Shown piece after piece: positions 51,065-63,869 of a DNA stretch of 64,000 bases. Numbering within the stretch: the first letter of the stretch is position 1; every line of letters starts with the position of its first letter. A program made the translations under genes and the position numbers. The stretch comes from Dermacentor variabilis (lineage: Eukaryota; Arthropoda; Arachnida; Ixodida; Ixodidae), in NCBI RefSeq assembly GCF_050947875.1, contig NC_134569.1, forward strand, positions 41,663,777 to 41,727,776. The letters are read 5' to 3'. The notes beneath the pieces were generated by a model. That model worked only from the letters and a program-made list of their open reading frames with translations, did no database searches and was not told the origin of the DNA.

Positions 51065-51270
51065 GTCGACGAAGGTGCCCAGCAGCTCGTAGGATTGCCC
51101 CGGTGGCACGTCGCTGGGCAGGTACCGGTAGAACTCGACATTGTTCTTGTACCACTTCACCGAATAGAGCTCGGCGTTCTCCAGGTCGTACTCGCAGCGC
51201 AACTGCACGGGCTCGCCACTGCGCACCGCGCCCGGCACGTGGAGGTCCACCAGGCGCAGGCAGAGACCGC
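51065..51270 (-). CDS. beat: beat exon: first half of Ig domain 1
   Basis: The minus-strand acceptor has a CTTTTTCTTTCTCG tract and ends GAACGCAG (AG at 51272-51271); the donor is GTGAGT from 51064. The exon is 206 bp: two bases completing a split codon, then 68 codons, ending in phase 0. It starts GLCLRLVDLHVPGAVRSGEP, has the first Ig cysteine in LRCEYDLE (residue 25), the core Trp in YSVKWYKNNVEFYRY (residue 39), and ends TFVD. 'C-x-Y-D-L-E-...-L-Y-S-V-K-W-Y-K-...-E-F-Y-R-Y' is the strongest hallmark of beat proteins. The upstream exon must end in phase 1 and should carry the signal peptide; I could not find it in the window. Confidence 0.95.
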
Positions 51271-51274
51271 CTGC

Positions 51275-54200
51275 GTTCGCACGAGAAAGAAAAAGATGCA
51301 CGACTTTTACAACACAGCAATGCAAGAGAAGCATAGCGGCGATGCTCTATACGAATAGACACACACGAGACATGGCACAGGCGTCGCGCAGGTCATAACA
51401 GACGTGAGGCATGCCTGAGAGTCATGTTCGAAACGATGTTAGAATAATTCAAGGAGTCTCAAATGAAAAGGTACGTTACTGACCAGGCGCCAATTATTGT
51501 AGCTCTTTAATCTTGGTCGCGGCTGTTGCAACAAATCCGGCTGCGCAGTGATCGGTCAGTATAGAAAGCCGTGCCTTATGTCAGAACAGAGAACCGGGTA
51601 AGGAGCCAACATCACGGCGAGTGCGCCGTGATGACCGTTGCAATTATCGAAGAATGAAGAGCCCTCGCAGCCTCCGCAGATGCAGTGAGACGCTAATATC
51701 GTCCCCTTTGCAAGCTAGGCTGCAAATTTAAGTATGAATTACTAGGTCGTCCAAATCCATGCCCTGTTAATTAAGCATAATGAGCACAAATTTTTCAGGG
51801 ACGAACTTGAAGGATAGATTGAAGCTGGCACGTGTTTCGTAGGTACTCGGTATACATTCAGTTGTGTATGAAAAATTCTAGAAATTTCAGAAACCGCGAG
51901 GCTAAAGGAACAAATCCATTCTATAAAAAGTAAAATTGAAGAAAGGAGAGAGAAATAATGCACACACACGCACGCAGAAAGAAAAATGAGTTTTTATAAG
52001 AACTAACTTTACATATTCGAGCTCTGTAGGACAAAAAAATGAGGAACTTCCAAATTTAATGTGTAGAGCAGTGGCGTTTTAGACCTATAAAATGTGCCGT
52101 GTTTGGCAGCAGAAATTTGCCGCTGACGTCACCACCTCTTGCCCTACCCACTTACTACGTTTCTTTGTTCATTTTCTACATTATATTTATTGCAGCTGGT
52201 GTAACGCTATATGTGAGCATTGCGCAAGCAAACGGCCACACATCACACCTCAGTGGCTTTAGGAGGACCTGAGAAGCACGATTTGCTTAACTAGCGACAG
52301 TTAAAGAAAACAGTCATATTTGGCTATAAAAGGGAGGCAACGACAAACCAACAAAAAGAGGGCACCAGTCCGGTTGAAATTCGGTTTCGTCATCCAATGC
52401 TCCCTTTTCTATTACATTCGAACCGAGACACAACGGCTTTAGTGCACTGTTTTTGATGTTGAGACACAGCCCGCCAGGGGGACTGTTCAAAGCTTAGCGT
52501 CGCATGACAGGTTTGAATAAATAACATTCGCGGCAGGACACCTTAACATCCATCAGATATTATCTGTCGGCTTTATTTGATAACTTTCATGCATAAAAAA
52601 AAAATGACGACAAAGAAATAGCATCTAAAAATCGCAGCACACTTGTAAATGGCACACATTACTTCAGTGTGCTGAAGTTGCCGTGGGCTGGCTCCTATAA
52701 TTCGATAAGTTCGGGAGCGAGCTTATAAGCGAATGTTTGTAATAATAAACAAAAGAAGGAAGGGGAGGGGGGTAGATAAAGGAAATGCACAAAAGCGGAC
52801 GAAAATTTGTTTTTTTTTTACCCTTTTAAACCTATAAATAGGGGGAAAAAAAGGAAGGCTTAAAATGCTCAGCCACCAAGTGCATAGAGTTGAGAGCCAT
52901 CTTTTTCTACAAGCAGTCACTTAAGCAGTTTCTGCGCTGACAAAGAAAGAAGACGAGAGGAGGCCAAGAACGCCAAAGCTAGCTCATGTTGAGAGACAAA
53001 ACTGATGACGACTAAACGACACGTACTTCAGCTTTAAGCGAGTTTTGTCATAAAAAAAAAAGAAACTGCGCGAGAAATAGTCTATAGCAGCCGCGAAACC
53101 GTGAAGTTCAGCGGTACACTTTGTCTTGCGGTTTTGTCGAGCTAAGCCTAGTTTTGCTTCGATATTCGTAGTTTCATCTGGCGCTCCCCATGCGTCTTTC
53201 TCCCAGGCCTGGTACAGTGCCGAGCCGCGACCAACGACAGCGATGGTTTAAAGTTCGACAATGCGGCCGGAGAAGCAGCACGCCAAATTTGGTCGAGGGA
53301 GAGAGAGCGGTGAATCGACGGCACCTCAGCCACCGCGGTGCCAGCTCGTGCGGCCGGGTACTCCCGGCGGCGCCTAATAGATTGATACAATAAAGAAGCT
53401 AGTCGTCGCAATTTTTCTCTCGTTCCTAATCGCTTTAAGGGTAATTGGCTAGCTCGAATCGAGGCTTATCGGGATCAAAACTGGTGGTCGTCTTTTCCCT
53501 CCTTGCCGTTCGGTTGTGCTGCCGTTTCTCCCTCTCCTTCTTTCTTTTTCTTGTATCTCGTGGTGTCGAGCTTTCTTTTCAGTTTCGTGGTTCGCTGCCG
53601 GTCGCCTTGAGCTTGTAGACGGCTGTTGCTCATTTATTACGGGCACATTTCCCTGTTTGCGTTATTTTTCGCACTCTTGAAGTAATGAGTAGCAGCTTAT
53701 GTTTCGCAGCTTTTTTTTTTCTTTTCTGTTTCTGGAGTAGTCAACTTGGTATTATAGGAGCTGGTTCAATTTAGAAAGTCACGAACGCAAATGACATTTG
53801 CTCTTTTATTTTTGTTCGCCTCTTGTTTAGGCATCAGTGAGTTGTGATAAAAATTTATCACTTTATGAGGCTACAGTGAAAATTGCTTTAACGTATTGTA
53901 TTCCCCGCCTCCCTCCCCGATCTTTATTGATGAAGACAATACTGGGATAGTTAGACGTTTATTTTCCGTCTGTTTTCTGTTAACTATCCCTGCAGAAGGT
54001 TGTAATTGCAGCACCCTATAATGCATTAGAACGAAGGTTGGTAAAAGACGCCTTGAAAGGGCAAACGGGATTAAATACAATTGTAGACAACTTACGATTT
54101 TTGATCTTATCACTAACACTTGAAAACCTAGAAGGGCAATTGTTGTTATTTTTTTTTAAATTCCAGAGACCTCCAGAGACCGTGTTTATACAATTGGTCC

Positions 54201-54895
54201 TCCCTAGCGTCTATATTCTGCGTATTTATTTGTAGCCACTCTTCTTCCAGAAAAAGTGAAAACCACCGCTAGCAGGCTCTCTATAACGAGCCACTTTCGC
54301 AGGTGCGCCGGCAAGGACATAAAAAAAAAGTCAGCAGACTTCAGCGGTTCGTCCATCTCTGGACTCACTCACTACGAGAGCTAATCACTCCCTCAATGCC
54401 CATAATTTAGCTCATATATGAGATATGACGACCGTGACGTATTTCTAGGTGCCACCGATCGCTTCCGGCGCTTGTAGTACACAAAAGCATGGCCTTCCGA
54501 GATCAGATTCTGTTATACTGAAGGAACCGCCGACGGCAGTGCGATCTGGACAGCACATGTTGTGCAAAACTCCCGCAGCCTTGTGCAAACTCCCACAAGT
54601 GTACGCAACGACAACGATGACGACAGTGGCCCGACGACAACAACGACAACAACGGCCAGCATGAAAGCACTAAGAATCAATGCATCTGAAACCGTGCAAA
54701 GCTGTCTCTGCGAGAATAACGCTGAGAATAGTTGCTGCCCTGAAAACCGCGCGCGCTGCGTATGACTGCTGCATCGCGCATCGCCTATATATTGCGCGGT
54801 GCTGCCTGCAAAACACACGGACTGATGCCACTACTATACGAGCCTGCGGCTCTCAAGTTATAGACACTCAAGTGAAATCTAAAAACGAGCGATGA
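51275..54895. other. No element recognised (upstream of the first beat exon seen)
   Basis: Frames are short. Minus-strand frames with hydrophobic starts (51742-51969 and 52723-52920) lack an ATG at the right place and a phase-1 donor, so I do not call them signal-peptide exons. Confidence 0.4.
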
Positions 54896-54899
54896 AAAG

Positions 54900-55122
54900 A
54901 ATTTCAATTATGAGGTTTTACGTGCCCAAACGAAGATCTGATTATGAGGCACGTCGTAGTGCGGAACTCCGCAATAATTTGAACCACCTGGAATTCTTTA
55001 ATGTGCACCTGAATCTAAGTACCCGGGTGTTTTACCCTATCGAAATTCGGCCGGGATTCGATTCCGCGATCTCGTGCTTAGCAGCCCAACACCATAGCCA
55101 CTAAGCAACCACAGCGGGTAAG
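54900..55122 (-). mobile_element. SINE copy, Ruka type
   Basis: Read on the minus strand: CCCGCTGTGGTTGCTTAGTG (A box), GATCGCGGAATCGAATCCCG (B box region), GGTGCACATTAAAGAATTCC, AGGTGGTTCAAATTATTGCG, then CGTGCCTCATAATCAG. Nearly full length. Confidence 0.8.
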
Positions 55123-55124
55123 GC

Positions 55125-55635
55125 GATGAAAGGAGCTACTTCGTAGCTGTTCATATTTCTCTCTTGCGCTATGTACAAAAAAGCACTGAGACAGGGAGAC
55201 AGGAAAGCGCGGACAAATGAAAGGTGCGAGAACGAATTTGTGCACCGTTCATTTATAGTGTTTTGTTTCCATGTTTCCGTATATTGCGCTAGAATAAACT
55301 ATGAATAGACACACGGAGAAACTGCGAACCGTGTAAGTTGCGCTATAGCTCGGTCGTCAACAAGTCCGGCCTTCTTTTAACTCTGCATTGCAGCAGCAGC
55401 ATTGGCGCGATGATGATTGAGCACAACGTTTCGTTTTTATTTGCCGTATTGTCAGAGCGAGGTTGATAATCAGCACTGAGTGGCGAAGGGGTGGAAGTGG
55501 CACGACGACAGCACACGCGGCAGAGTAATGGAATGGACGGACGCAATGGCACACTCTCAAGTGCTGTGCAAGTAAAAGACATGAAAGGTACAGCATGATC
55601 GTTCATATGTGACCCACTGTTGAGAAAGTTGATCA
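55125..55635. other. Nothing recognised
   Basis: No coding-like frame or repeat copy is recognised between the SINE and the LINE fragment. Confidence 0.35.
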
Positions 55636-55639
55636 CTCT

Positions 55640-56420
55640 GCAACCTGTCGTCTATGCTGATGGCTCAACTACTCAAACCAGTTCCGGTGGCGCTGTAGTT
55701 TCACTAACTATGGCAACAGCCCAACAGTTCAAAACTTCCCACATCACTACGTCTACAGCTGCTTAGCTCGCGATTCAACGCGGTGCGCTTCATGTGATCT
55801 ATAAAGATATTACTGGAATATGGGAAGTGTTTCGCGATTCAAGGCTGGCCTTACAATGTACACAGTCAATTATCCGACGTGGAGCTCACGGTCAAATGAC
55901 ATGCGAAATCATGGAACGCATCCAACGCTTGAGAGAGAAAGGCCATGATATCTTTTTTCAATGGATACCAGGCCATTGTGGCATCATTGGAAATGATGAC
56001 GCAGATAAGGCAGCTCGGACGTCAGACAAAGAAGACCACTGCGTCCTCATTCCTCTCTCAAGGACCGACGCGGCGAAACAGCGTCGCATTCTAGCACGCA
56101 CGCTCTCGTTGAGTGGAATACCGCATATACAAGGAGCACCAGACTGCACAGGTTAAACTCTTCGCTGCAACTCGGACCTCCGACCGGACTGCACCGACGA
56201 GAAGCGTCTCTTCTGTGTCGGTTGGGGCTGGGAGTTGTCTTCACGAAAGCTAGTTCTGCACTAATTGGAATGGCTGACAGTCCTGCATGTGATGTCTGCG
56301 GATGCGAGGAGAACATTGACCACCTATTGTGCCATTGTCTTCAGTTTGGAGCAATAAGAAAATCTATGATCAACGCATTCAGGAAACTAGATGATCGTTC
56401 TTTGGGTGAATAGATAATAC
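55640..56420 (+). pseudogene. RNase H and C-terminal part of a LINE
   Basis: After VYADGSTTQTSSGGAVVS (first RNase H Asp) and a stop codon, the frame from 55794 reads DIFFQWIPGHCGIIGNDDAD, the 'QW-x-PGH-x-x-x-GN-x-x-AD' motif, unusually intact. A frameshift follows near 56150. The end (to 56413) has CDVCGCEENIDHLLCHC, the terminal zinc-binding motif. RT and endonuclease are missing, and the 3' end runs into the (TA)n tract at 56431. Confidence 0.8.
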
Positions 56421-56427
56421 TAAGCAA

Positions 56428-56430
<3 letters not shown>

Positions 56431-56513
<83 letters not shown>
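56431..56513. repeat. (TA)n microsatellite
   Basis: About 41 uninterrupted TA units directly after the LINE fragment, possibly grown from its 3' tail. Confidence 0.95.
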
Positions 56514-56516
<3 letters not shown>

Positions 56517-56519
56517 TCC

Positions 56520-57795
56520 TATGCGACTATGCGAAGTCCGCAAGCAGTCGCTGTGTATGCCGTTAGTAAGTGGCTAACTCTAACTCGCTCAACCTCTATG
56601 TCAGTCAATCGGCCAGCCATTCAGTTGGTCGGTCGGTCGGTCGTTTGTTCGGTCAGCCTCACTTATGCATTTTAAAGTATGGAGACTTAAAGAAAGTGAT
56701 AATTCAGCCAAAGTAACTTCAAGCATTCATGGGGCTCGGTAGAGGCACTGAAGATGCGACTTCTGAACGCTCTCCTTCAATAAAGACCGGGGGAAAAGAT
56801 TGCTTTAAGCACCTGATCTACAAGGCGGGACGCCTCTAATCGGTTCGTAGCAGTAACCCTTTCCGAGCCCGCACTGTTCCACACGGAGACCGGAGGGCGA
56901 CCACGCTAATTACACCAACGGCGACAGAGACACCGCCGTGTTCACGCGTGCAGCACTCTCTTCTCCCCGTGTATCGGTGCCGCAACCATGATTTCTTTCT
57001 CAGCACCTTCGGTTTCTTCTTGCTGCAATGGAGCTGCAACTAGTAGCAACGCGCCCTCTCTATTCGCTCGAAGAGTTTTTTGCCTTTTAGCCACCGATTC
57101 CCATTCCATTTGTTTAATTGTATTTCTAGTCCTTCCTTGTTTCTTAATTGGGTCGATAGCGTTCGCATTACGCGTTACGATAGCTTAAACCTAAAAATTC
57201 CTGTTCTTTTTTTGTATTTAAATTCGCTTTCGTGTTCCCCCTCCGGCAATAAGGAGCGTTAAGAGTCTTTTAAAAAAATGCTATGTTTCACTTTTCATTT
57301 GATGAAGAGCACGGGATTCCATGAGCACATACATTTTTATAAGACGAGCACGCAATCCAAACGCCGATGAAAATGAAAACAAAAGAAAGAGAACAATATA
57401 TCTTTTTATCTTAACAGAACTCAATCCCTATTCGCTGGCTTCATCGCGCAACACTTTTTCTTTTTAAATGAATTGCGCTTTCGAGCTCTCACTATGCGAA
57501 AACAATGTTCGGTATCCTTAGCTTTCGACAGGGCGCGTGCAGGAAATTCCGGCGGAATTAAAAGAACCGCTCTACGGCCCGCGCAGTTAAGCAAAAAGTT
57601 GGGCTTAAGATAAGCAGAGTTAACCTAACCAAGCTGAAAGCAATCCTCTAGACTTTCATAATGAATCTTATATGGAACACTGCATACCATTGTGCGAACC
57701 TTGTTTAAAGGTTTAGCGTTTAAACTTTCTGCTGTACCTCCCGCACTGCGAGAGGTCGCGGCGTTTGAAGTATAGCTTCTACACTGTGCTCCACT
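56520..57795. other. Nothing recognised
   Basis: No repeat copy or coding-like frame is recognised. A short (GGTC)n run stands near 56628-56642. Confidence 0.4.
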
Positions 57796-57798
57796 GCC

Positions 57799-58645
57799 TC
57801 GAGAGAGAGTAAAACATATTTATTAATAATATTTGAATGGCGAGAGCAATGTGGGAGAAACCCTCAGTCCAGGGTCCCTAAGGTGATTCTGGCGATGTTC
57901 CGAGCCCGTTGTATCACAGCTCGGAGGACCTCGGGGGGTCCGTCGCGGAGGGCATCGTCCCACAGCTCTTTGTTGCGTAGGGGGTCAAGCAGAGTTGGCA
58001 AGGGAGGAAAGAGGTTTGCAGTGCACTCAATCGTGACGTGGAAGATGGTGGGCGAGCTGCCACAGCCAGGGCAACGTTCTGCATAACAGTGTGCGTAGAA
58101 TTTATTGAGAGAGACAAGATTTGGAAAAGTTGCGGTTTGTAACTGGCGTAATGCCACTGCTTCCTCCCGCGAGAAGGACGGCGGTGGTGCGGCGTGGGTG
58201 CGACGAATGCGTGTATAATGACGGAGTATGTCTTTGTAACGGAGCAAAGGATCCCCCCACTCTGAACTAGTCGCCTCACCACGCCGAGTCGCCCGGAGGG
58301 AAATTTCTCGGGCAACCGCATGTGCGCGTTCGTTACCCGGCAGCGAGGTATGACCAGGGGTCCAGAGTAAGTGAATGTGGGGAGGTGTGGTTGCTGTATT
58401 TTGCGGGATCTGTTTGAGAATTTGGTGCGCCGCTCTCGGGATGCCATGTCCTGATAGCAACGCCTAGCATGCCTGTTGCGAGTTCGTCAATATATACACT
58501 TCCTCAGGAACACGGATGGCGTATCGAATTGCAAGAGCAACATCGAGAATTTCTCCGTAAGCGGCATTTGTTCCGCGCATTGCAGCAGAGTCTCTCAGGG
58601 ATTCGGTGCCATCCAAAACTACCGAGGTATAGCCCTCTTGAGTGC
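57799..58645 (-). pseudogene. RNase H and C-terminal part of an I-like LINE
   Basis: The minus-strand frame from 58460 to 57864 has HIHLLWTPGHTSLPGNERAH (RNase H), then FSREEAVALRQLQTATFPNL and CPGCGSSPTIFHVTIEC, the terminal zinc motif. After the stop there is an AATAAATATG run and a (CT)n tail (GAGAGAGAG at about 57800). Upstream, decayed RNase H text reaches about 58645 with a stop and frame changes. It resembles the copy at 26907-27716 in motif order and in having a (TC)n tail. Confidence 0.8.
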
Positions 58646-58649
58646 GTCG

Positions 58650-61600
58650 AGAAGTCTTAGATTATTCTGGTAATTGTGACCGCGCATGGTGCTATTATTC
58701 TTTACTTATGGTTTGCTAATTCTAATAGATTTCAACAAGCATGCGCATTTTGACCATGAGTGCCGCCACGGGAGTGGGGACATGGTTTTACAGTTTCTAG
58801 ATTACTTGCAGCTCCTATCCGTGTTAAAGGACTGTACCTCTAGTGCAGTGCGATAGGAGCTTCAGCATTTGCATAAAGAAGCGACGTCAATAGAAGCAGT
58901 TTTTCTAACTCCTGATGGTACCAATTCGCGCTGGTGTTGCTCACAGCGCTTTAACGCTTTGGATGGTAACTATGTTAGTTCGCCTCACTTTACGGTGCTT
59001 TCGAGCAGCGGAGATGCAGCAGCAGACTTGCTAGATGTGTCACAATCAGTTATGTTCAAGTACACATTGGCTCCGTTATTTAAATATTTTTTTTTTACTA
59101 AAGGGTGCACCTAATGATGCATGCATTAATTCGCGTATTGAGTTCAAAAGGGCTGCGTTGAAGACCCTCCTTGGCTTAATTATTGTAAGACTCACATCTA
59201 GATTAAAAACCAGAGTGTAGATGCATGCAATCTGTATGGAATATAGGAGAAACATACTTTTTCTGCGCTTACTTCACTGAAATGCGCAGTATTTGTTATT
59301 GCACATTACTTCTACTTATTATTAGTCAGTTCTTTTCTGTTTTTCCACTGCACTTTCTTCTATATTTTTCACGACCTGAGGAGACGGACGTTATCCATGA
59401 CGGTCTTTGCAATCTTTGCTTCGAAGCCGCAAACACAACTGCCATACCTGACTCTACAGCAACATGTAAAGGAAAAGAAACATATCGCACAAAGAACTCC
59501 TCCGAACAACGCTTGAATTTTTGTCGGCGCAAGGCAGCAAAACGCCTTCGACCAGTCGTGCTTTCGGTCTTTACTGCTGACTCCCTCAGCGTCTTTACTC
59601 CTCGTTTCGATTTCATACACTCTGAGGAACGGTACGAGAGAAACGACTGCATCCATCTTAGCCTAAGCGGAGAAGCTTAACCGCCTCTTCACCTGAGTCA
59701 CAGCGATCGTCAGGAAAACATCAAAACTCCGACCAAAGTGTACGAATCGCGAGACGATAGTCCGGGCGCAGGGGGCCGCATTTGAAGTTCACGACGAAGG
59801 GGCGCTGTGGCGTCGAGGAGTCAAACGCTCCGTTCAGAGGTAGAGAAGCCGGCAAACGAAGGCTATCAGTAGAAACTGGGGAGAGAGAAGAGGAAACAAT
59901 AACAGCGGCCGCTGCTTGTCGTCGTCCCCCCGCCGCGCAGAGAAAATAAGCCCCGGCGCGGCGCGCTAACAAGTGAGAGCGGCGGCCCAGTGAGGGTGTC
60001 GGCGTCCGCTGCAGAGCCGCCCGGAGGACGACGCCCGGCCGGCTCTGTTCACCCCACCCCTTATCTGCTTTTAACAGGGTGGTGGTGGTGGCGGCGGTGG
60101 TGGCTGCCGCCGTTCGTTACGTCTCTGCGACCGATCGGGATTCCCGTGGTACGCTATATAGTGTGCTGCCGGCCTGCGCCCCCTCTCTCTCTGCCCTCTT
60201 TGTGTGTGCCTGCGCCGCTGAGCCTCCCTTACTACTCTTCTCCTGTTCCCATCACCCTCCTTTCGCCCTCGACCCAAGTCCGGTTCCTCTCATCACTACC
60301 AGAACGTCCGCCTGTGTATCCTTTTTGCGAACTGTTGTCATTTGTCCTTGTATTGCCTCCTCTCACAGGCAGGGAACAACGACCGAGAGAGAGAGAGATA
60401 GAGAGAGAGACCCTCAGAGGAATGAGGGTACGCCTTGAAGACGGCCTTCAGTTTTATCTGACCAGTAACTCCGCGCTCTATTTCTTTTTTATTTTTTTGG
60501 ACTTGTTCTCTGGGCTATGGGCGAGCCAGACGAAACTAGGGAGAAGGTACACACACTCCGATCAAACCAAAAGTAGACGTGAGAATGTAGAGGTAGGCAG
60601 AAATAGAGAATGTGAAGAAGTGCGTGGGATTTAGCAGAGAGGTCGTTCTCTCTCTCTCTCTCTCTCTTGGGATGCCTTACGCCTTTACTTTGGCTCATAT
60701 TCTTCGCTTTATTTTTGTAATCTCGCCAACAGCGTGCGGGTCTCGGGAAGATGCCCCCGTTGCGTTATCGCCGGATTAGCCCTACGAATGTGCAGCCTAT
60801 AAAATATACGCGGGCCTAATCGCTTTTCCGAGAGCCGTAGGCTCATCCTAGTCAAGCCCGTACGTTCGCCCTTTGCTGTCCCTACCTTCCGGCGCTTAGT
60901 TCGGGATTCGTTTTTCTTTTTGTCTTATTTATACGACACGAGCAGTTGTTACACCTTCGGCTAGCTCGTTTGTCGGACTCACAGGCCAGGTTCGCCATTC
61001 CTTCGTTTTTTTTTTTTTCAGCCCACTGCCTATTATTTTCTTCCAGAAGTCGGAGCAAGATCCCGATGCCCGTGTAAGAAAACAATACATGGTAGGTGCT
61101 TTGCACATTACCCCGAGGAAGGTAGGTATTTATAGAAAGGGAGCATAAAGACTGTCGGAAGTATCGCCTGTGTAATAAGAAGCGCCGGAATTTTCGAGAA
61201 GCTCTTTGTGCCACACAAAGCTCTCATTAGGACACGCGGAACAACGGTTCAGTGGGCAAAGAGAGGGAGGCGTTAGATGATGTATTTTCGAAATCTTCAG
61301 AATGATACTGTTCATTCTTCCACTCAAGGAACTGTGCACTTTCCTCTTGTTTAGAGAAAGTTCTCGAAGACGTAGGCAGTTACAGTGTCCGATAAAGAAC
61401 GTTCCACGTAAGAACGAAGTTCTCTGTCATGTTTTCAACAATCTTGTTACCCCTCCCCATTTCAGGTTATCAGTAAAGTTGCATAATTTAGAACTCGCCG
61501 CAGTAGTGCGCGCGCGCGCGTGTATGTGTTTTGCGACATGCAGCGAAATCGTGAAAATGAAACATCAACAATACTTTTTTTTTTTCTGTGCAAGGCAACA

Positions 61601-63005
61601 ATATAAAGGCTTTCGAAAAGCCACTGGCTTGTCTGGCGTTTCATTTGGCCCCAATCGCTTGTACACTACATGTCTGTGCAATGTTTATACACGGCGAACG
61701 ACAGCTGACGTGTCAACCGTTTGAGAACGACGCGCACGCCGAAGTCGGGCTTCGCTACGCCGTATACGTTTCAATAATGCATTACGAGAATTGGCATTTA
61801 AAGGTTCTGTTAGGACGTAAGCATTGAAGTTGTAAAACGCGCGCGCACTCACACATAACCACTTAAAAATGCACAACACGCTGACACACGCTAAACACAG
61901 TGACCGATCAAAATTTCAAACCACAGTCAAAACGGTCACGATGCAGTGTAGCTGAAGAAAGAGTACGAAGGACCAAATCAACGCAATGAGTGCGCAATAT
62001 ATTCGCAAGACCTTCTATACCAACAACGCTGCCTCGATACCACTGTCATCCATCGCGTTCTCTCATTCCTTCCGGCCTTGTGCACAAACGTCTTTCGTTT
62101 CGCTCTATAGCGGTGAGGAGTAAGCCGGCCGTACAAATGACCGCACAAGCTCTACGTAACCACACATTTAAAGCAAGCAACTGCGGCTATGCCCGGCGTT
62201 GATTGAGCCAGGTTTCTGTTACGACGGACTTAATTTCTGTCCGCGCTGCTCATTGTTGTTGCCCTTATTTTATCTTCGCGTATTTAAACAGGGAGAGCTA
62301 ATTACGGAAGCCATTTGCGCAGGACCGTTCATTCGCTCCTTTCCTCGTTTCGTCGCTTGTACTTTAGCGTGTCTTTGTTCATTTCTTTGCTTACTCAGAC
62401 TCAGAACACCCGTCTTCTTCTTTTATTTTTTTTTAAATACCGGCGTCGTCTTCAGCCGTGAGCAAAAACAAGTGAAAAGCAACTGCTCCTGTTCTTTGCG
62501 TTTGGCACATAAATCCGTTCTGAAGCAGTTTACCTACTCCTAAAGAAATAAAGACCTACCGCGCCTATCTGAACGTTCACCAAAAAAGGCGCCGTCACTT
62601 GATATGCTTGGTACTGCGACATACCTCCTCCTACGCTCGTTCTTCTTTTTTTTTTCTATTGTTTTCGTTTTGTCGCTTATACGCGTCGGCGAAATTGGCG
62701 CCATTTGCGGAAGATTCCATGCTAAAAAGTGTTGCTGGCACAAACATTTACTGTTGCAGATTGCGAACGTATAGGCGCAAATAAATAAACATACAAGAAA
62801 GAAGCTTATATTCGTTATTGTTTGATCGCGCTTGGTAGGAAGCGCCGAACGACTTTGGTTAAAACTGAGACAACTAGGTCGTTGATAATAAAAGCTCGTA
62901 AGCTTTACAGCTTATTCCAGGCACGAGCGCCGCGGGTGCTATTGTCGGCGCAAATGGCACAGTGGGTCGTTATTTCTCCGTCTTGCATTCTTCTTTTGCC
63001 GTCTT
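58650..63005. other. No element recognised; GC-rich block at about 59730-60420
   Basis: At 59730-60420 a GC-rich piece includes GGTGGTGGTGGTGGCGGCGG and gives open frames on both strands (such as 59990-60634) without known domains. (GA)n near 60389 and (CT)n near 60651 flank it. It may be promoter-like, but no gene can be attached. The remaining sequence is AT-rich with poly(T) runs. Confidence 0.4.
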
Positions 63006-63008
63006 GAG

Positions 63009-63026
63009 GAAGAAAAGAAAAGAAAA

Positions 63027-63083
<57 letters not shown>

Positions 63084-63084
63084 A
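63009..63084. repeat. (GAAA)n microsatellite
   Basis: GAAA units, interrupted at the left end, then about 13 perfect units. Confidence 0.9.
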
Positions 63085-63312
63085 ATTGGACGAAGAAATA
63101 GTGAGGCATTCCCCTCTCAAGTGGACCCATCAAACGTTTCATCCGCGTTAATTTACTATGAGGCTCCGTTTGCACACGTGTATCCTGTCTTTCCTCTCTC
63201 CTCATACCTTGCATGCTTCCAACTTAAACATGATAACAAAAGAAAAAGAAAGAAAGATAGACAGATAAGAATAAGGGGGGAAGGGTGAAGGAAGTTTTTG
63301 CAACCAAGGCAT

Positions 63313-63506
63313 GTATTCTGCGACGATTACTTTCGGCGTTACTATCGCTTTGGCCACGCCTTCGCCATCGGCGGGAGGTGATCGGCTGGTTACGCAAAAT
63401 CGGATGAACTGATTGGCTAGGTGACAACTACATCATTCAATTTTCCTCAACCAGCCAATCAGCGCGCTCCAGACGGCGATAGCCGAAATTGATCGTAGCA
63501 GAATAC
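63313..63506. mobile_element. About 194-bp MITE-like element
   Basis: The left end GTATTCTGCGACGATTACTT and the right end ...AATTGATCGTAGCAGAATAC are inverted copies with a few mismatches. Inside, CTGATTGGCTAGG and CCAGCCAATCAG also pair. No coding capacity. The GTATTCTG end and inner CTGATTGGCTAGG match the element at 40541-40689, so both are probably one broad family. Confidence 0.65.
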
Positions 63507-63509
63507 GCA

Positions 63510-63868
63510 GCAGCTGCGACGAGTAGTAGCACCTGCTTGTTCTATATTGCGCTCCATTTTCAAGAATTGTCGTAGACGTCATGTCTCCTCTATGATTGGC
63601 TCTGTAACGGGTCACCGCTTTTCCTCTTTTTTTTTTCTTCTGCTATTGTGGCAGGAAACGCCATAAAGTGAAAGTGTTACGCCGGCGTCATAATGACGTT
63701 GCGTCAAGATAGATATTATTTTACTTCAAATTTTTTCTTGGCGTTTGCCACCATAATAAAGCGTTTGCGTTCAAGAAAGTGAAAAACGGAAAGCTGGAGC
63801 TCGTACGGCAGATTTTCAGTGCCAAGATACTACACAATTTTAGACGGTTGTAATATTTACGTACTAAT
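63510..63868. other. Nothing recognised
   Basis: No repeat copy or coding-like frame is recognised. Confidence 0.35.
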
Positions 63869-63869
63869 T

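Larger units (their letters stand above)
3725..51270 (-). other. beat: beat-family gene, internal part, four exons (gene span)
   Basis: Four minus-strand exons join in frame into about 228 codons with two Ig domains. Order of transcription is 51270-51065, 34214-34079, 9386-9253, 3932-3725. Junction phases are consistent: exon 1 here ends in phase 0 and exon 2 starts in phase 0; exon 2 ends with one extra base and exon 3 begins with two; exon 3 ends in phase 0 and exon 4 begins in phase 0. Beaten-path proteins are arthropod cell-surface or secreted proteins with two Ig domains. They act in motor axon guidance and pair with Side-family receptors. Introns are about 16850, 24692 and 5320 bp and hold nearly all the transposons of the window. 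The signal-peptide exon and the C-terminal exon are missing, probably outside the window. The subfamily (beat-I to beat-VII) cannot be decided here. Confidence 0.85.

Noticed and set aside
51742..51969. Signal-peptide exon for beat (hydrophobic start SLLSSILLFIEWICSF)
   Set aside because: No ATG (the frame starts at GTG in a CA/TG repeat) and no phase-1 donor in place.
59990..60634. 214-codon plus-strand frame
   Set aside because: Pro/Leu/Ser-rich translation of GC-rich and CT-rich sequence without a domain.
62905..63288. Frames with FLSFFLSFF or KKERKKERK repeats
   Set aside because: Translation of the (GAAA)n microsatellite.
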